Shown here in pieces: positions 51,738-60,161 of a stretch of DNA of 64,000 bases (its first letter is position 1; each line of letters starts with the position of its first letter). Source of the DNA: Yaniella flava (GTDB lineage Bacteria > Actinomycetota > Actinomycetes > Actinomycetales > Micrococcaceae); assembly GCF_039529295.1 (NCBI RefSeq), contig NZ_BAAAMN010000049.1:124001-188000 (forward strand). The letters run 5' to 3'. The notes below the pieces were generated by a model. It was not told where the DNA came from, ran no database searches, and saw nothing but the letters and a program-made list of their open reading frames with translations. A program made the position numbers and the translations under genes.

Positions 51738-51743
51738 TACGAT
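51738..51743 (+). promoter_or_regulatory. Possible leaderless -10 for MFS gene
   Basis: TACGAT lies 6 nt before ATG 51750 and there is no SD. The sequence is a weaker match than those upstream of the VKOR or OsmC genes. It supports starting the MFS protein at MSDIITS. Confidence 0.35.
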
Positions 51744-51749
51744 GCGACT

Positions 51750-53108
51750 ATGTCTGACATCATCACTTCACATTCTTCTGCCACGCAGACCCCTCGGGTC
51801 AAACGCTCGCACGTGGCCGCCTGGGCCCTGTGGGATTGGGGGTCCGCTGCCTTTAACGCGGTCATGATCACCTTCGTGTTCGGAACCTATTTGGCTTCGG
51901 ACACCTTCGGTGCTGACGGCCGCGGCACTTCGTGGCTGGCCACGGGCAATGCGATCGCCGGGATCATTATCGCGCTGACGGCACCGGTGATGGGTCAGCG
52001 GGCCGACCGTGACGGACGACGCTCACTATGGCTGGGTGTCAATACGGGGCTGGTCATTTTGACCACGGCAGCGTGTTTTTTCGTGCAACCCGATGAGTCA
52101 TTTTTGTTGCTGGGTGTCATCCTGTTGTCGGCGGGCAACGTGTTTTTCGAGTTTGCTGAAGTCCAGTACAACGCGATGATGGTCAAGATCGCTACGAAGT
52201 CCACGATCGGTCGGATTTCAGGACTTGGTTGGGGTGCCGGCTACCTCGGTGGCATCTTCTTGCTGCTGCTCGTATACGTTGGGTTCATCGGCGGTGAGAC
52301 CCATTGGTTTGGTATCGGTAACGATGACGCCATGAATATTCGCATGGTCGCGGTGTTTGCCGCGTGCTGGTTCGTGATCTTCGCGCTGCCGGCGATTATC
52401 GTGATGCGTACTCGCAAGGACTCCAGCGAACCACAACACCCACGGGCCGAACGGGTCAGCATTGTGCAGTCTTACCGTCAACTGCTGCGGACCATCGTGC
52501 ATTTGTGGAAGTGCCAGCGCAATACGTTCTGGTTCTTGGTGTCCTCGGCGGTCTTTCGCGACGGCGTGGGGGCAGTATTTGCCTACGGCGCGATCCTGGG
52601 AACCACCGTGTATGGTGTCGCCCCCGACAACATTTTGTTCTTTGGTATCGCCGCCAACGTGGTGGCCGCCGCCGGCGCATTTTTGGGCGGGCTCTTTGAC
52701 GACAAGTTCGGGCCAAAGAAACTCATCGTGGTCTCGCTGTCCGGGTTACTCATCTCAGCTGTGATTGTCTTCGTGCAAGATGGCACCCTGGCGTTTTGGA
52801 TCTGGGGGCTCTTCTTGTGCTTCTTCGTCGGCCCGGTCCAGTCCTCATCGCGTGCATTTTTGGGCCGGCTCACCACCCCGAACACGGCCGGCGAACTCTA
52901 CGGCCTGTATGCGACCACCGGTCGCTCGGTCTCATTTTTGACGCCCGCGCTCATTTCCGTGTTCGTTGGCGTCAGCGGGGAATCTCGGATGATGGTCCCG
53001 GCGATCATTGCGGTTTTACTGGCCGGGATGTTGTTGCTGTGGCCGGTACGGGATCCCAAGACTTCTGCCACCGAGGAAGTCCAGACCGATAAGACCCAGG
53101 CGCGTTAA
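51750..53108 (+). CDS. MFS transporter, UMF1 family
   Basis: A 452-aa transporter with 12 predicted helices. The early WALWDWGSAAFNAVMITFVFGTYL and the GQRADRDGRRSLWL loop match the UMF1 family (Atg22-like major facilitators). The substrate is unknown; in eukaryotes such proteins export amino acids from vacuoles. It follows tesB and ends at a strong terminator shared with ettA. Confidence 0.88.
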   Translation: MSDIITSHSSATQTPRVKRSHVAAWALWDWGSAAFNAVMITFVFGTYLASDTFGADGRGTSWLATGNAIAGIIIALTAPVMGQRADRDGRRSLWLGVNTGLVILTTAACFFVQPDESFLLLGVILLSAGNVFFEFAEVQYNAMMVKIATKSTIGRISGLGWGAGYLGGIFLLLLVYVGFIGGETHWFGIGNDDAMNIRMVAVFAACWFVIFALPAIIVMRTRKDSSEPQHPRAERVSIVQSYRQLLRTIVHLWKCQRNTFWFLVSSAVFRDGVGAVFAYGAILGTTVYGVAPDNILFFGIAANVVAAAGAFLGGLFDDKFGPKKLIVVSLSGLLISAVIVFVQDGTLAFWIWGLFLCFFVGPVQSSSRAFLGRLTTPNTAGELYGLYATTGRSVSFLTPALISVFVGVSGESRMMVPAIIAVLLAGMLLLWPVRDPKTSATEEVQTDKTQAR

Positions 53109-53127
53109 CACAGGCGCCTTAAAGAGT

Positions 53128-53163
53128 TCTGCTCCGTATCCTCAACTGTGGATACGGAGCAGA
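53128..53163. terminator. Perfect 14-bp bidirectional terminator, MFS / ettA
   Basis: TCTGCTCCGTATCC and GGATACGGAGCAGA are exact complements with an 8-nt loop (TCAACTGT). It lies between convergent stops. Confidence 0.85.
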
Positions 53164-53175
53164 GACAGCTTGACC

Positions 53176-54858
53176 TTAGTTACGGGTCAGGCGACGGTGT
53201 GTTGCGCGTGCTTCACGGGTCGCATCTGGTCCGAGACGTTCGATCTTATTGGCTTCGTAGGACTCGAAGTTTCCTTCGAACCAGTACCAGTTGGCTGGAT
53301 TTTCTTCGGTGCCTTCCCACGCAAGAATATGGGTTGCCACACGGTCCAGGAACCAGCGGTCGTGGGAAATCACGACGGCACAACCGGGGAATTCCAACAG
53401 CGCATTTTCTAGCGATGTCAGGGTTTCCACGTCGAGGTCGTTGGTCGGTTCGTCGAGGAGCAAGAGGTTGCCGCCCTCTTTGAGCGTCAACGCCAAGTTC
53501 AGACGGTTGCGCTCACCACCGGACAGTACACCGGCTTTCTTCTGCTGGTCTGGACCTTTGAATCCGAAGGCCGAGACGTAGGCACGTGATGGCATTTCGA
53601 CTTGCCCCACCTGAATGTAGTCGAGCCCATCGGAGACGACTTCCCACAGGGATTGTTCTGGGTCGATGTTGCTGCGGCTCTGATCGACGTAGGAGATTTT
53701 GACGGAATCGCCGATCTTCATTTCGCCCGAATCGATTTCTTCTTGGCCGATGACGGTTTTGAACAGGGTAGTTTTGCCCACACCGTTTGGACCGATGATG
53801 CCGACGATACCGTTTGGCGGCAGGGAGAAGCTGAGGTTATCGATCAGGGTGCGTCCGTCGAAGCCCTTGGTGACGTTTTCGGCTTCGATGACCTGGCTGC
53901 CGAGGCGAGGCCCCGGTGGGATCTGGATTTCTTCAAAGTCCAGCACGCGAGTTTTCTCGGCTTCGTTGGCCATTTCTTCGTAGCGTTCCAGGCGGGCCTT
54001 CTGCTTCGACTGACGCCCCTTGGCGTTGGTACGCACCCAGTCCAGTTCGTCCTTCAGACGGCGAGCAAGCTTCGCGTCTTTCTTGCCCTGCACGTCGAGG
54101 CGCTCTTTCTTCTTTTCCAGGTACGTGGTGTAGTTACCCTCGTATGGATAGAGCCGACCGCGGTCGATTTCGGCGATCCATTCGGCTACGTGGTCCAAGA
54201 AATAGCGATCGTGGGTAATCGCGATGACTGCGCCCTCGTAGTTGGCCAGGTGGCCTTCCAGCCAGGCAACGGACTCGGCATCGAGGTGGTTAGTCGGCTC
54301 ATCGAGGAGCAGCAGGTCTGGTTTTTCCAAGAGGAGTTTGACCAGGGCAACACGGCGGCGTTCACCGCCAGAGAGGTGGGTGACCGGTTCGTCACCATCG
54401 GGCAGCTGCAGAGCTTCCATCGCCTGACCGATCTGGGAATCGATGTCCCAACCGTCGGCGGCGTCAATCGCTTCTTGAAGCTTGCCCATTTCGTCCATCA
54501 GCGCTTCGAAGTCTGCATCTGGCTCGGCCATTTCTACAGAGATCTGGTTGAAACGTTGCAGCTGCTGGTAGACCTCACCAACACCTTCTTGTACGTTTTC
54601 CAACACGGTTTTGTCTTCCGTCAGCGGTGGTTCCTGCAGCAGGATGCCTACCGAATAGCCGGGTGAGAGCCAGGCGTCACCGTTGGAGGGCTCATCGAGG
54701 CCCGCCATAATTTTCAGGATGGTGGATTTTCCGGCACCGTTGGGTCCGACCATACCGATCTTGGCGCCGGGGTAAAAGGACATGGTTACGTCGTCGAGAA
54801 TGACCTTGTCGCCTACTTTTTTGCGAGCTTTGATCATTTGATAAATAAATTCGGCCAT
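53176..54858 (-). CDS. ettA: Energy-dependent translational throttle protein EttA (ABC-F)
   Basis: A soluble ABC-F ATPase (560 aa) that binds the ribosomal E site and tunes translation to ATP level. Two ABC domains are present: Walker A GPNGAGKST and GPNGVGKTT, signatures LSGGERRRV and LSGGERNRL, with an arm motif between and the linker KDELDWVRTNAKGRQSK-type segment (Arg/Lys-rich) joining them. There are no membrane segments. ATG 54858 matches the EttA N-terminus (MAEFIYQM). The longer open frame is not used. Confidence 0.93.
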   Translation of the reverse strand: MAEFIYQMIKARKKVGDKVILDDVTMSFYPGAKIGMVGPNGAGKSTILKIMAGLDEPSNGDAWLSPGYSVGILLQEPPLTEDKTVLENVQEGVGEVYQQLQRFNQISVEMAEPDADFEALMDEMGKLQEAIDAADGWDIDSQIGQAMEALQLPDGDEPVTHLSGGERRRVALVKLLLEKPDLLLLDEPTNHLDAESVAWLEGHLANYEGAVIAITHDRYFLDHVAEWIAEIDRGRLYPYEGNYTTYLEKKKERLDVQGKKDAKLARRLKDELDWVRTNAKGRQSKQKARLERYEEMANEAEKTRVLDFEEIQIPPGPRLGSQVIEAENVTKGFDGRTLIDNLSFSLPPNGIVGIIGPNGVGKTTLFKTVIGQEEIDSGEMKIGDSVKISYVDQSRSNIDPEQSLWEVVSDGLDYIQVGQVEMPSRAYVSAFGFKGPDQQKKAGVLSGGERNRLNLALTLKEGGNLLLLDEPTNDLDVETLTSLENALLEFPGCAVVISHDRWFLDRVATHILAWEGTEENPANWYWFEGNFESYEANKIERLGPDATREARATHRRLTRN

Positions 54859-54938
54859 GCCCTCTACAGTAGTCGGTTGCTGCAGCAGAACGTAATTCTT
54901 TCTCAAACTGCAGCAACCGACCCACAGAACAGTTCACG

Positions 54939-55388
54939 TTAGGCGGTCATTGGTTCGGCTTCCTCCCAACCGTGGTCGACCAGTGGGCTATCGGCAGGAG
55001 AATTATCGACGACACGCGGTGAGTTTTTGGTGTGTCGGGTGAACTCGGTAAAGCCACGCATCAGATCGTGTCCGGCCGTATCGGCGACGATCTCTGCCGT
55101 AGTGCCGCGTTTGGTTTCATCCTTGGAGGTCCATTGTTTGATCGAGACTTTCCCGGTGACGGTTACCGGATCGCCGACGGTGAATGAACGGAAAATATTC
55201 TCGGCCAACTGTCGGAAAGCTGACACCGTGTACCATGACGTGTTGCCATCCTCCCATTGTTCAGTCTGGCGGTTGAAGAACCGTTCTGTTGCCGCCAGGC
55301 GAAATTCGGCGATGACGATTCCTGTGTCGGTGACGACTCGTCGAGGTGCGGTGGCCACATTGCCGCGGACGGTAAGCTGGGTTTTCAT
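54939..55388 (-). CDS. Single-stranded DNA-binding protein paralogue
   Basis: A 149-aa OB-fold SSB: GNVATAPRRVVTDTGIVIAEFRLA, NTSWYTVSAFRQLAENI and VTGKVSIKQW match the family. The usual acidic C-terminal tip (DDDIPF-like) that recruits partner proteins is missing; this one ends EEAEPMTA. So it is probably a secondary SSB rather than the replicative one, which in actinobacteria lies with rpsF-rplI. ATG 55388 has SD AAAGG. It lies downstream of tRNA-Arg on the opposite strand and next to ettA. Confidence 0.85.
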   Translation of the reverse strand: MKTQLTVRGNVATAPRRVVTDTGIVIAEFRLAATERFFNRQTEQWEDGNTSWYTVSAFRQLAENIFRSFTVGDPVTVTGKVSIKQWTSKDETKRGTTAEIVADTAGHDLMRGFTEFTRHTKNSPRVVDNSPADSPLVDHGWEEAEPMTA

Positions 55389-55545
55389 AGTTGAACCTTT
55401 CGTTGAGGAAATATTCGATGGCGTTTCGAATACGTCCAGTCAACGGCAACACCATGGGTCACGAGACCAGTGACAACGAGAATGTGGATAACATGGATCC
55501 CTATTTGGGGATGTGGACAACATTTTGGGTAGACTATGCGATGTT

Positions 55546-55619
55546 GCCTCAGTAGCTCAGCTGGATAGAGCAACGGCCTTCTAATCCGTAGGTCGGGGGT
55601 TCGAGTCCCTCCTGGGGCG
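55546..55619 (+). tRNA. tRNA-Arg (anticodon TCT)
   Basis: A 74-nt cloverleaf with acceptor stem GCCTCAG/CTGGGGC (one T-G pair) and discriminator G. The anticodon loop CTTCTAA gives TCT, which reads AGA/AGG Arg codons. The anticodon stem has one mismatch (C-T). The T-arm contains GGTTCGAGTCC. CCA is not encoded. Confidence 0.92.
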
Positions 55620-55625
55620 CGACAT

Positions 55626-55672
55626 ACCGGCATCTGACTTGGTTATATACCGAATCAGAGGCCGGTTTTTTT
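55626..55672 (+). terminator. Intrinsic terminator of tRNA-Arg
   Basis: ACCGGCATCTGACTTGG and CCGAATCAGAGGCCGG form a long interrupted stem with a TTATATA loop, followed by TTTTTTT. It starts 7 nt after the tRNA. Classic Rho-independent layout. Confidence 0.9.
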
Positions 55673-55690
55673 CTGCGTCGACAACATCAT

Positions 55691-56350
55691 TTATGCCAGC
55701 AAACCAGCATCGCGTGCGATGAGCGCGGCTTGCGTCCGCGAGTCGATTTCGAGTTTGTCGAGGATATGCGACACGTGGGTCTTGGCCGTGCCGACGGTGA
55801 TGCCAAACTCGCGCGCTATGGCCTTATTGGTGCTGCCGTGTCCAATCTCGGTTAGGACCTGTATTTCACGTTCGGTGAGGCCGCATTCCGTGAGCGAGAC
55901 TTTCTCCGCTGGGCGCTGTTGGGATGAGCGTGCACCTGGCTCGGAAAGCACTGCGAAGAGTCGTCGGCCAACTTCGGGGGCGACTGCTCCCTGACCGGCG
56001 GCAACACGTTCTATGGCGTTGACGATGTCGCTGGCTTCAGCGGTTTTGAGTAGGAATCCTGCCGCCCCGGCCTCAATGGCCCCGAAGACGTAATCATCGT
56101 GGTCATAGGTCGTCAGTACCAAGACATTCATGCCGTGGTCGGCGAGCTCGCGTGTGGCCGCGATGCCGTCGACGTTCGGCATCTGTAGGTCCATGAGGAT
56201 CACATCTGGTTTCAGCGCGTGGGCGTTTTGCATTGCGGCACGGCCATCGGAGGCTTCCGCCACGATCTCGATGTTCTCGGAGTTTGCCATGATCATGCGC
56301 AAGCCGGCTCGGATGGCGCTGTGGTCATCTGCGATAAGAACACTGATCAT
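55691..56350 (-). CDS. LuxR/NarL-type response regulator
   Basis: A 219-aa regulator. The receiver domain has phospho-acceptor Asp54 (VILMDLQMP), LTTYDHDDYVFGAIEAGAAGFLLK and an acidic pocket at Asp8/Asp9. The LuxR HTH (about 153-215) has LTEREIQVLTEIGHGSTNKAI and TAKTHVSHIL. Its ATG overlaps the end of the histidine kinase gene (ATGA), so the two are co-expressed and form one two-component system. The target is unknown. Confidence 0.9.
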   Translation of the reverse strand: MISVLIADDHSAIRAGLRMIMANSENIEIVAEASDGRAAMQNAHALKPDVILMDLQMPNVDGIAATRELADHGMNVLVLTTYDHDDYVFGAIEAGAAGFLLKTAEASDIVNAIERVAAGQGAVAPEVGRRLFAVLSEPGARSSQQRPAEKVSLTECGLTEREIQVLTEIGHGSTNKAIAREFGITVGTAKTHVSHILDKLEIDSRTQAALIARDAGLLA

Positions 56351-57624
56351 CTACTGGTGGCTCCTTGTGGCAGAGAGGGGGAAGGTGGCGCGGTAAACGG
56401 GAGCTCAATATGCACCGTCCAGTGTCGTATTACACCGTCACGTGTGGCTGCGGCACTGAAGATTCCATCGGCGTCATGGACTGCCCCGGCCATGGCGCCA
56501 AGACCGAGGCCGCCCGAAAGTTGCGAAGGCGCGACAGCGTCCGGTGCCACAGACGGAGCCAACGGGTTGGTGATGGTGCACGTGATTCCCTCGGTCGTGG
56601 CTTCGCAATGCATGGTCGCGGTACCGTCACCGTGTTTCAAAGCATTGGTCAGCGCTTCCTGGAGGACCTTCGCCAACAGGAGGGACGCACTCGAGTCCGA
56701 GCGGGTCAGTGCTGCTTGCACATGACGCTCGGATTCGGCTGTCATGGACAGTTCGAGGCCAGCCGAACGCAGTCTGCGGAGCATATCCTGCCAGGCCAAC
56801 GGCGGTGCGGTGCCTGTGTCTTCTGCCTCGACATTGGCAAATGTTCGTAACACGTCAATCAATTCACGCATATCGGTGAGTGCGTCGAGCGAGGAACGCC
56901 GAACCTCCATCAGCACGGAGCGGTCGCGCTGGGCGTTCGGACTCATATCGAGTGCACCGGCCGTGTAGAGCGCTATCGTGGAGAGGTGCGAGGAAATCGT
57001 GTCGTGGAGTTGAGAGGCAAGGTCGGCTCGTTGACGCCTCAGGAGCTGTTCGCGCTCGTGTTCTTCTTGACGCCGTGCTGCAAGGGATTTGAGCCGCTCA
57101 GCCTCGGTTGACTCGTCTCCTCGGCGTACTTCACTCCCCCACCAGACCGCGATCACCGCGGTGAGAACTACCTGGAGTAACGCGTTGGTCGCGGAACTCA
57201 CGCTGCCACTTACGAGGTAGACCAAACCGAAGGTCATCACACCAAAACCGACCAGAGACCAGCGCAGCAGTGAGCCTGCGGCATAGCGTGCAGCATTGTA
57301 GGCGGTGTTCGCCCACGCGATTAGCATCACCAGGTGAAATCCCAACACCATGTCTGCAATGAACAGGGCGGTAATCGCATAGAACACGCCCAGTGGGTAA
57401 CGACTCTGCACGCAGGTCGCGAGGCAGGCCAGGACCAGGGGTATGGTGTGCCACCAGTGCAGCTGTTGTTGAGAAAACGGTATGAGTACGGGATATGCCG
57501 AAGATGCGTTGACACCGAGCCCCAGCAGCACCAGCCCCAACGCTAGGAGGGCTAAGGCCGTCAGCAGATCAGGCCGCGACGTCTTGTGTCGGACAGCGAA
57601 CCTTGTGAACGGATGCACAGTCAT
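56347..57624 (-). CDS. Sensor histidine kinase, HisKA_3 family
   Basis: A 425-aa kinase with about five N-terminal transmembrane helices (20-165) and no large extracellular domain. A charged coiled-coil linker follows (EAERLKSLAARRQEEHEREQ), then the HisKA_3 box ADLASQLHDTISSHLSTI with phospho-His207, and an HATPase domain (LLLAKVLQEALTNALKHG, GGLGLGAMAG). ATG 57624 is preferred; AATACT lies 6 nt upstream and no SD is present. It is coupled to the response regulator and divergent from a GAP-family membrane protein, a possible target. Confidence 0.87.
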   Translation of the reverse strand: MTVHPFTRFAVRHKTSRPDLLTALALLALGLVLLGLGVNASSAYPVLIPFSQQQLHWWHTIPLVLACLATCVQSRYPLGVFYAITALFIADMVLGFHLVMLIAWANTAYNAARYAAGSLLRWSLVGFGVMTFGLVYLVSGSVSSATNALLQVVLTAVIAVWWGSEVRRGDESTEAERLKSLAARRQEEHEREQLLRRQRADLASQLHDTISSHLSTIALYTAGALDMSPNAQRDRSVLMEVRRSSLDALTDMRELIDVLRTFANVEAEDTGTAPPLAWQDMLRRLRSAGLELSMTAESERHVQAALTRSDSSASLLLAKVLQEALTNALKHGDGTATMHCEATTEGITCTITNPLAPSVAPDAVAPSQLSGGLGLGAMAGAVHDADGIFSAAATRDGVIRHWTVHIELPFTAPPSPSLPQGATSR

Positions 57625-57732
57625 ACCTTGAGTATTCCATCTGTGGTGCGTTGACGGTATCTGTCTAAAGTTAGACACCGCACCTCACCAATGGCCGATG
57701 GCACATGGGGTGCACGCGCATACCGTCGAAGT

Positions 57733-58554
57733 ATGGATACCGACATTGCGACCTCATTTGCGGTACTGCTCCCACTCTTAGCCGGATTGGCGCTGATTGA
57801 TTCATTGAGTTTCGGCACCCTGGCCATTCCTGTCTGGCTGATGATGGCCCCCGGAAAGCTGCGGGCGACCAAGGTGATGATCTACCTGGCCACGATTGGT
57901 GGGTTCTATTTCGTGGTCGGGGTGATGCTGCTTTTCGCTGCTCGATTCGCGAGCCTGCAGTTTGAAATTGACTGGAACCATCCGGTGATCATGCTCGGCG
58001 GATTCGTTGTCGGGGCAGGGCTATTGATCTTGAGTTTCGTCATCGAACCACCCAAGAGCCTGCAGAAAGATACCACCTCGAAGAAAGCATCCGGCATGTA
58101 CACCCGGTTAGCGGCCTGGCGTCAATCCGCCGTTGAAGACAATGTTTCAGCACTGGACGCGCGGATCAGTCAAACCAATACGAAACAGCGAACGAAATCA
58201 GGCACAGTGACTCTGATGAGTATTGCGGTGACCGCAGGAGTATTGGAAGTCGCCACGATGCTGCCGTATCTTGCAGCTATTGGACTACTGACGGCTAGCG
58301 CGCCCGCCCTAGGGTTAGGTTTCGTCCAAAGTTCCGGGCTGCTGGCGGCATACTGCGTGATTATGCTCGTGCCCTCCCTCACCCTGTTCTTGGGCAGGAC
58401 TGTGTTACGAAATGCGGTCTCACCGCTGCTGGAACGAATTGATGAGTGGTTTGCCAAAAACGGCCAGTCGACCATCGCCTGGGTCATCGGTGCAGTCGGG
58501 GTGGTACTTATGCTGAACACATGGTCGGCAGTGGAAAATGTTTTGTTCGGCTAG
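57733..58554 (+). CDS. GAP family membrane protein
   Basis: A 273-aa protein with about six transmembrane helices in two groups of three (10-32, 45-65, 85-108; 165-190, 205-225, 245-270) and a polar Lys/Thr/Gln-rich cytoplasmic loop between them. LAGLALIDSLSFGTLAIPVWLM resembles the actinobacterial GAP/Sap family, LysE-like proteins linked in mycobacteria to glycopeptidolipid and sulfolipid transport. The substrate is unknown here. It is divergent from the two-component pair and converges on the mannosyltransferase genes. Confidence 0.75.
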   Translation: MDTDIATSFAVLLPLLAGLALIDSLSFGTLAIPVWLMMAPGKLRATKVMIYLATIGGFYFVVGVMLLFAARFASLQFEIDWNHPVIMLGGFVVGAGLLILSFVIEPPKSLQKDTTSKKASGMYTRLAAWRQSAVEDNVSALDARISQTNTKQRTKSGTVTLMSIAVTAGVLEVATMLPYLAAIGLLTASAPALGLGFVQSSGLLAAYCVIMLVPSLTLFLGRTVLRNAVSPLLERIDEWFAKNGQSTIAWVIGAVGVVLMLNTWSAVENVLFG

Positions 58555-58568
58555 AGCTTCGCGATGAA

Positions 58569-60161
58569 TTATGCGTCAACGGTCTTTTTGGTCTGTGGGA
58601 ACGCCCTGCGCGTTAACGGGTCGAAGAACATGAGCACGATGAGCCCGATGAGGCCGATGCCGGCTGTGAGGAGTCGCAGGGGCAAAATCGGGATCCACTG
58701 AGATACGGCCAGCTGGTCGACGACGCCGACCACCACCAGCACGGTGACCAGGAGGTAGAGCAATGTCGAGGCCCATCCGCGCCAAACACCGACGATGGCG
58801 AACAACGGCAGCACCCACAGGATGTACCAGGGTTGAAAGACTTGGGCGACCAGCACCGCAGTAGCCAAGGCAAGTGCTGCGGACAAGACCGGGCGCATGG
58901 GTCGTGGTTTGAGCGCCAGCCAGGCGGTCACGACGGCGATGGCGACCGTGCCCAGGGCATAGACGGTTTGGGCGACGGGGTCGATGCCGGAGCTAAATAA
59001 TACGTCGACCAACCAGCCGATACCCAACCCGAGCAGCCCGAATGGTGCATACGGGAAGGCTGCCGACCCGGACGTCGTCATCGCTTCGATCCAACCGAAC
59101 CACAGCCCTGTGATTGCGCCGAAAACCAAGAGGACTCCCCCGACGACCACCACAGATTTCGTCCAAACTTTGATGCGCACGCGGTAGGACATCCGCACGC
59201 CGGGCTTCCACAGCAGCAACAGCCCGGCAAAGGGTAGGACGAGCACGGTGAGCGGTTTGATGGCGATCGAACCTGCCAGCAGCACGAAGCCCAGCAGTAT
59301 GCGTCGGCGTCTGGCGTGTTGCGGCCAGGAAGGGTTGATGAAGTATAGCCCGGTGAGTAGCAGGCCGAGCATCAGGGTGTCGTTGTGGGCTCCGGCAATC
59401 ATGTAGAGACAGAACAGTGGATTGGCGATGACGATCCACTGGGCCCAGTCGCCACGGGCGCCGAAGCGTCGTGCCAGTCGCGGGATGGCCCACATGCACA
59501 TGGCCATGCCGCCTAAAAACATCAGCCGAAACAGCAGGATCGACCATTCGGGGCCGCCGTCGGTAATGAACCACACGAATTGTGAGACGAGCAGAAAGGC
59601 GGGGCCATAGGGCGATGGGGATTGGGCCCAGAGTGAGTCGGCGCCGATCATGAACCAGCCGGGTAGCGACGAGACGCCTTCGCCGTAGGGGTCCAGGCCG
59701 GCATGCAGTACGCGGCCCTGGGCGAGATAGGAAAACACGTCTCGGGACATGATGGGAAATGCCAGGGTTAGCGGGGCGGCCCACCACCAGATGGCCCGGT
59801 TGATGACGCTGAGTTTGGAATCGTTGATGCGGTGTTTTCGGGCGGACTCTTTGACCGATGAGACACTGGGCCCGCCAGAACCTGTGGTGAAGGGCAGTTG
59901 CAGCGCTTGGCCAAGTCGGATCCACGAGCGTACGAGTAAGAGCCCGCCGACGACGAGAAACACCGCGCACACGGTCACGCCGGGTGTCCACACGCGCAGG
60001 GGGTTGAGGATCGTGGTGCCGGCGAACCAGGAGTTCTGTGCTTGCGGCAACCATCCCACGCCCCAGGAGGCAATCATGATGATGACGGCGGCCACCACAC
60101 CCATACGGATGTGATGGCCGGGGTCGGTATCAATTCTGGAGGGTACGAACCGCTTGAGCAT
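58569..60161 (-). CDS. GT-C mannosyltransferase (MptA/MptB-like)
   Basis: A 530-aa polytopic protein with about 13 helices. The early extracytoplasmic loop has SRDVFSYLAQGRVLHAGLDPY and SPSPYGPAFLL, the layout of polyprenol-phosphomannose-dependent alpha-1,6-mannosyltransferases that build lipomannan cores. Start ATG 60161 overlaps the stop of its paralogue by 1 nt, so the two are made together. Conserved N-terminal and C-terminal hydrophobic halves are intact. The linkage made is not readable from sequence. Confidence 0.85.
   Translation of the reverse strand: MLKRFVPSRIDTDPGHHIRMGVVAAVIIMIASWGVGWLPQAQNSWFAGTTILNPLRVWTPGVTVCAVFLVVGGLLLVRSWIRLGQALQLPFTTGSGGPSVSSVKESARKHRINDSKLSVINRAIWWWAAPLTLAFPIMSRDVFSYLAQGRVLHAGLDPYGEGVSSLPGWFMIGADSLWAQSPSPYGPAFLLVSQFVWFITDGGPEWSILLFRLMFLGGMAMCMWAIPRLARRFGARGDWAQWIVIANPLFCLYMIAGAHNDTLMLGLLLTGLYFINPSWPQHARRRRILLGFVLLAGSIAIKPLTVLVLPFAGLLLLWKPGVRMSYRVRIKVWTKSVVVVGGVLLVFGAITGLWFGWIEAMTTSGSAAFPYAPFGLLGLGIGWLVDVLFSSGIDPVAQTVYALGTVAIAVVTAWLALKPRPMRPVLSAALALATAVLVAQVFQPWYILWVLPLFAIVGVWRGWASTLLYLLVTVLVVVGVVDQLAVSQWIPILPLRLLTAGIGLIGLIVLMFFDPLTRRAFPQTKKTVDA

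Noticed and set aside
53602..54666. 354-aa plus-strand open frame
   Set aside because: Fully antisense to ettA, a strongly supported ABC-F gene.
58993..60054. 353-aa minus-strand open frame in another phase
   Set aside because: A shadow of the mannosyltransferase gene: Arg/His-rich with no hydrophobic pattern.
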